From positions 82,521 through 146,520 of the forward strand of contig NZ_BMYK01000012.1 of assembly GCF_014652235.1 (NCBI RefSeq): DNA of 64,000 nt. The letters run 5' to 3'. Position numbers and translations under genes: made by a program. Source of the stretch: Pseudorhodoferax aquiterrae (GTDB lineage: Bacteria > Pseudomonadota > Gammaproteobacteria > Burkholderiales > Burkholderiaceae_C). This document shows positions 61,679-64,000 of this stretch, piece after piece (position 1 is the stretch's first letter; every line of letters starts with the position of its first letter). Below the pieces are notes generated by a model. It was not told the origin of the DNA. It did not search any database and was given only the letters and a program-made list of their open reading frames with translations.

Positions 61679-62484
61679 GTTGGTGTTCCCATCATCGAGA
61701 AGTCGCGCTCGAACTTCATGAGGTGCTGGCCGCCATCGACCAGCAGCGTGGTGCCGGTCAGCGACTGGTTCTCGAGCGCGAAGCGCACGGCGCCGGCCAC
61801 GTCCTCGGGCGTGGACGAGCGGCCCAGCGGCGAGAGCCGGTGCGCGGCCGCGAAGGCCTCGTCGCTGAGCAGGTGGCTGGTCAGCGTGAGCCCGGGCGCC
61901 ACGCCGACCACGCGCAGCAGCGGCGCGAGCGCCTGGGCCAGCAAGGTGTTGGCGGCCTCCAGCGCGGCCTTGGACAGCGTGTAACTCAGGAAATCGGGGT
62001 TGGGGTTCCAGAGCTTCTGGTCCAGCAGGTTGACCACCACGCCGCTGCGCGGGCCGGCGCCGCGCGCCGTCAGCCGCTGGTGCAGCACCTGGGCCAGCAC
62101 GATGGGCGCGCCGGTGTTGCTGCGCCAGTGCCGCTCCATGGCGGCGTAGCCGAAGTCCTGCGCGCCGTCGTGCTCGAACAGCGAGGCGTTGTTGACCACG
62201 GCGGAGACCGGCCCGAGCGCAGCCTCCACCGCGGGCAGCAGCGCGCGCGTGGCGGCTTCGTCGGCCAGATCGCAGGCGAAGGCCGCGTGGCGGCCCCCAC
62301 CGCTTGCAGCCGCTGCAGCGGCGCAGTCCGCCACGGTCTGCTGCGCCTCGGCCTCGGACGCGCGGTAGTGCACGGCCACCTGCCAGCCGGCGGCTGCCAG
62401 GTCGAGCGCGATGGTGCGGCCCAGCCGCCGGCCGGCGCCGGTGACCAGCACGGTGCGTCCGGCCGCAACGGGGGTCTGGGTCAT
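61675..62484 (-). CDS. Short-chain dehydrogenase, pteridine reductase/FolM-like
   Basis: A 269-residue SDR enzyme. The cofactor motif TGAGRRLG (residues 15-22) has the Arg pair typical of NADPH-dependent pteridine reductases and FolM, unlike the TGxxxGIG of common SDRs. The catalytic YxxxK is in SYTLSKAAL, and the NNASLFEHD segment fits the same group. Coupling with folB supports a role in reduced pterin metabolism. The exact substrate (dihydromonapterin, dihydrofolate or other) is not shown. Confidence 0.88.
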   Translation of the reverse strand: MTQTPVAAGRTVLVTGAGRRLGRTIALDLAAAGWQVAVHYRASEAEAQQTVADCAAAAAASGGGRHAAFACDLADEAATRALLPAVEAALGPVSAVVNNASLFEHDGAQDFGYAAMERHWRSNTGAPIVLAQVLHQRLTARGAGPRSGVVVNLLDQKLWNPNPDFLSYTLSKAALEAANTLLAQALAPLLRVVGVAPGLTLTSHLLSDEAFAAAHRLSPLGRSSTPEDVAGAVRFALENQSLTGTTLLVDGGQHLMKFERDFSMMGTPT

Positions 62485-62501
62485 TGGGGGAGAATCCTCG
62501 G

Positions 62502-63629
62502 GTGCACGACAACGAGACCGCGCATCCTAATGGAAGCCCCCTCGCGCGGGAGGGGAGCCCTGCATTGCAGGCCCACATCGCCCAGGCCATCGACCAGGCC
62601 GGCGGCTGGCTGCCCTTCGACCGCTTCATGGCGCTGGCGCTCTATGCGCCGCGCCTGGGCTACTACGCCCATGCCGGCCGCAAGTTCGGCACCATGCCGC
62701 AGGGCGGCAGCGACTTCGTGACGGCGCCCGAGCTCTCCCCGCTGTTCGGCCAGGCCCTGGCCGTGCAGGTGGCCGACATGCTGGAGCGCACCGGCACCGA
62801 CGAGGTCTGGGAATTCGGCGCCGGCACCGGCGCGCTGGCCGCGCAGCTGCTGGAGCACCTGGGCGAGCGCGTGCGCCGCTACACCATCGTCGACCTGTCG
62901 GCCGAACTGCGCGCGCGCCAGCAGGCCCGGCTGGCCGCGCATGCCGGCCAGGTGCATTGGGCCGACGCCCTGCCCGCGCAGATCGCGGGCGTGCTGGTCG
63001 GCAACGAGGTGCTGGACGCCATGCCCGTGCAGCTGCTGCACCGGGTGGGCGGCCAGTGGCACGAGCGCGGCGTGGTGCTGCAGCATGGCGCGCTGGCCTG
63101 GCAGGACCGGCCGACCACGCTGCGCCCGCCCGCCGAGATCCCAGGCACGCACGACTACCTGACCGAGATCCATCCGCAGGGCCAGGCCTTCGTGCGCACG
63201 CTGGCCGGCCATGTGCAGCGCGGTGCGGCGCTGCTGCTGGATTACGGCTTCCCCGCGGCCGAGTACTACCACCCGCAGCGCAGCGCCGGCACGCTGATGT
63301 GCCACCAGGGCCACCGCGCCGACGCCGACCCGCTCGCGGACCTGGGCGCCAAGGACATCACGGCCCATGTGGACTTCACGGGCATCGCCGTGGCCGCGCA
63401 GGACGCCGGCTGGGACGTGCTGGGCTACACCGGCCAGGCCCGCTTCCTGATCAACTGCGGCCTGCCCGCGCTGATGGAGACGGCCCCTCTTGCGCAGCGC
63501 GCGATGGCGCACCGCCTGATCGCCGAACACGAGATGGGCGAGCTGTTCAAGGTGCTGGCCCTGTCCAAGGGGGTCGAACCCTGGGATGCGCCTGGTTTCG
63601 TCCACGGCGACCGCAGCCACACGCTGTAA
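62502..63629 (+). CDS. MidA/NDUFAF7-like SAM-dependent methyltransferase (DUF185)
   Basis: A 375-residue class I methyltransferase of the COG1565 family. Motif I is WEFGAGTGALAAQLL, and family blocks GYYAHAGRKFGTMPQGGSDF (in part), VGNEVLDAMPVQLL and LLDYGFPAAEYYHP are present. Eukaryotic relatives methylate an Arg in respiratory complex I. The start is GTG at 62502 with GGAG upstream; a TTG six codons earlier is possible. It is divergent from the reductase-folB operon. Confidence 0.92.
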   Translation: MHDNETAHPNGSPLAREGSPALQAHIAQAIDQAGGWLPFDRFMALALYAPRLGYYAHAGRKFGTMPQGGSDFVTAPELSPLFGQALAVQVADMLERTGTDEVWEFGAGTGALAAQLLEHLGERVRRYTIVDLSAELRARQQARLAAHAGQVHWADALPAQIAGVLVGNEVLDAMPVQLLHRVGGQWHERGVVLQHGALAWQDRPTTLRPPAEIPGTHDYLTEIHPQGQAFVRTLAGHVQRGAALLLDYGFPAAEYYHPQRSAGTLMCHQGHRADADPLADLGAKDITAHVDFTGIAVAAQDAGWDVLGYTGQARFLINCGLPALMETAPLAQRAMAHRLIAEHEMGELFKVLALSKGVEPWDAPGFVHGDRSHTL

Positions 63630-63638
63630 GGCCGAACC

Positions 63639-63833
63639 ATGCTGCGCTGGCTGCTCGTCGTCTTTCTCGCGCTGATGCTGATCAGCTGGCTCCAACCCTT
63701 CCTGGCCAAGCTGGGTTTCGGGAAACTTCCGGGCGATCTGCGCTTCCGACTGTTCGGGCGCGAATGGTTCGTGCCGCTGACCAGCACCATCGTGCTGAGC
63801 GCCCTGGTCAGCCTGATTTCCAAGATCCTCTGA
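63639..63833 (+). CDS. DUF2905 family small membrane protein
   Basis: A 64-residue protein with two membrane helices (residues 3-18 and 45-63) joined by the conserved segment FGKLPGDLRFRLFGREWFVPLTS (read in part), which defines DUF2905. Function is unknown. It lies 9 nt behind the methyltransferase and 14 nt before the kinase gene, so all three are probably cotranscribed. Confidence 0.93.
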   Translation: MLRWLLVVFLALMLISWLQPFLAKLGFGKLPGDLRFRLFGREWFVPLTSTIVLSALVSLISKIL

Positions 63834-63847
63834 GACAAGAACTGCCC

Positions 63848-64000
63848 ATGAAAGCCTGCATCGACATCGGCGGCACCAAGGTGGCCGTGGGCCTGGCGCC
63901 CGACGGCGCCAAGCCCGAGATCCTCGCGCGCCAGAGCGAGCCCACGGCCAAGACCGGCACGCCGCTGGCGCTGTCGGAGCAGATCCTGCGCCTCGTCGAT
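63848..64000 (+). CDS. ROK-family sugar kinase, N-terminal part (cut by window edge)
   Basis: First 51 codons of a sugar kinase of the ROK family. The phosphate-binding loop CIDIGGTKVAVGLA (DIGGTK at residues 6-11) is the family's ATP-binding signature. The sugar-binding and zinc motifs lie beyond the right edge, so glucokinase, fructokinase or other specificity is open. Confidence 0.88.
   Translation, partial: MKACIDIGGTKVAVGLAPDGAKPEILARQSEPTAKTGTPLALSEQILRLVD

Overview
The window is high-GC bacterial chromosome. It holds most of a flagellar and chemotaxis locus, followed by housekeeping genes. Four features point to a betaproteobacterium of the order Burkholderiales, most likely Comamonadaceae: FlhF/FlhG-type flagellar placement genes, a CheZ phosphatase, a GT41 glycosyltransferase beside two flagellin genes, and the fliC-fliD-fliS-fliT order. 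This assignment is inferred from gene content and order; no rRNA or marker gene is present. FlhF suggests a polar flagellum.

Layout. 1-1338 (minus): start of cheA, a CheY-like receiver and a small CheZ-like protein. 1508-4226 (plus): a two-component pair and an aldo/keto reductase. 4214-16329 (minus): alkB, then the export, switch and basal-body operon, which in transcription order reads fliF-G-H-I-J-K-L-M-N-O-P-Q-R. fliE diverges at 16505. 16925-19172 (minus): fliT, fliS, fliD. 19289-22047: two head-to-head flagellin genes. 22115-28199: a probable flagellin glycosylation island (ATP-grasp protein, methyltransferase, VioA-like aminotransferase, TPR-GT41 transferase). 28488-31429 (plus): motA, motB, cheY, cheZ. 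31455-34954: an unusual two-gene insert, a 996-residue protein with a zinc-peptidase signature plus a 170-residue partner. 35057-41435: flhB, flhA, flhF, a degenerate flhG and fliA (sigma-28). 41514-43054 (minus): flgN, flgM, flgA. 43247-53487 (plus): flgB to flgL. 53699-54898: a degenerate EAL/HDOD protein. 55204-55892: a MntA/HepT-type toxin-antitoxin pair. 55961 to the end: metabolism and RNA modification (beta-helix protein, PLP enzyme, histidine phosphatase, 2OG oxygenase, DUF4136 lipoprotein, ttcA, folB, short-chain reductase, MidA-like methyltransferase, DUF2905 protein, start of a ROK kinase).

How it works together. The minus-strand fli operon and the plus-strand flg operon build the basal body, export gate, rod, rings and hook. 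FlgM holds FliA until the hook is complete. FliA-type promoter boxes can be read upstream of fliC1, fliS and flgM, with a weaker one at fliD. The island between flagellin and motor genes probably makes and attaches a modified sugar to flagellin. CheA, two CheY-like proteins and two CheZ-like proteins steer the motor.

The least explained items are the metallopeptidase-like pair inside the motility operon; an FlhG that keeps its FlhF-activating N-terminus but has lost its ATPase P-loop; a second, miniature CheZ; and a three-copy, about 140-nt structured repeat that starts just behind the stop codons of fliQ, fliG and flgL and has a hairpin whose stem covaries between copies.
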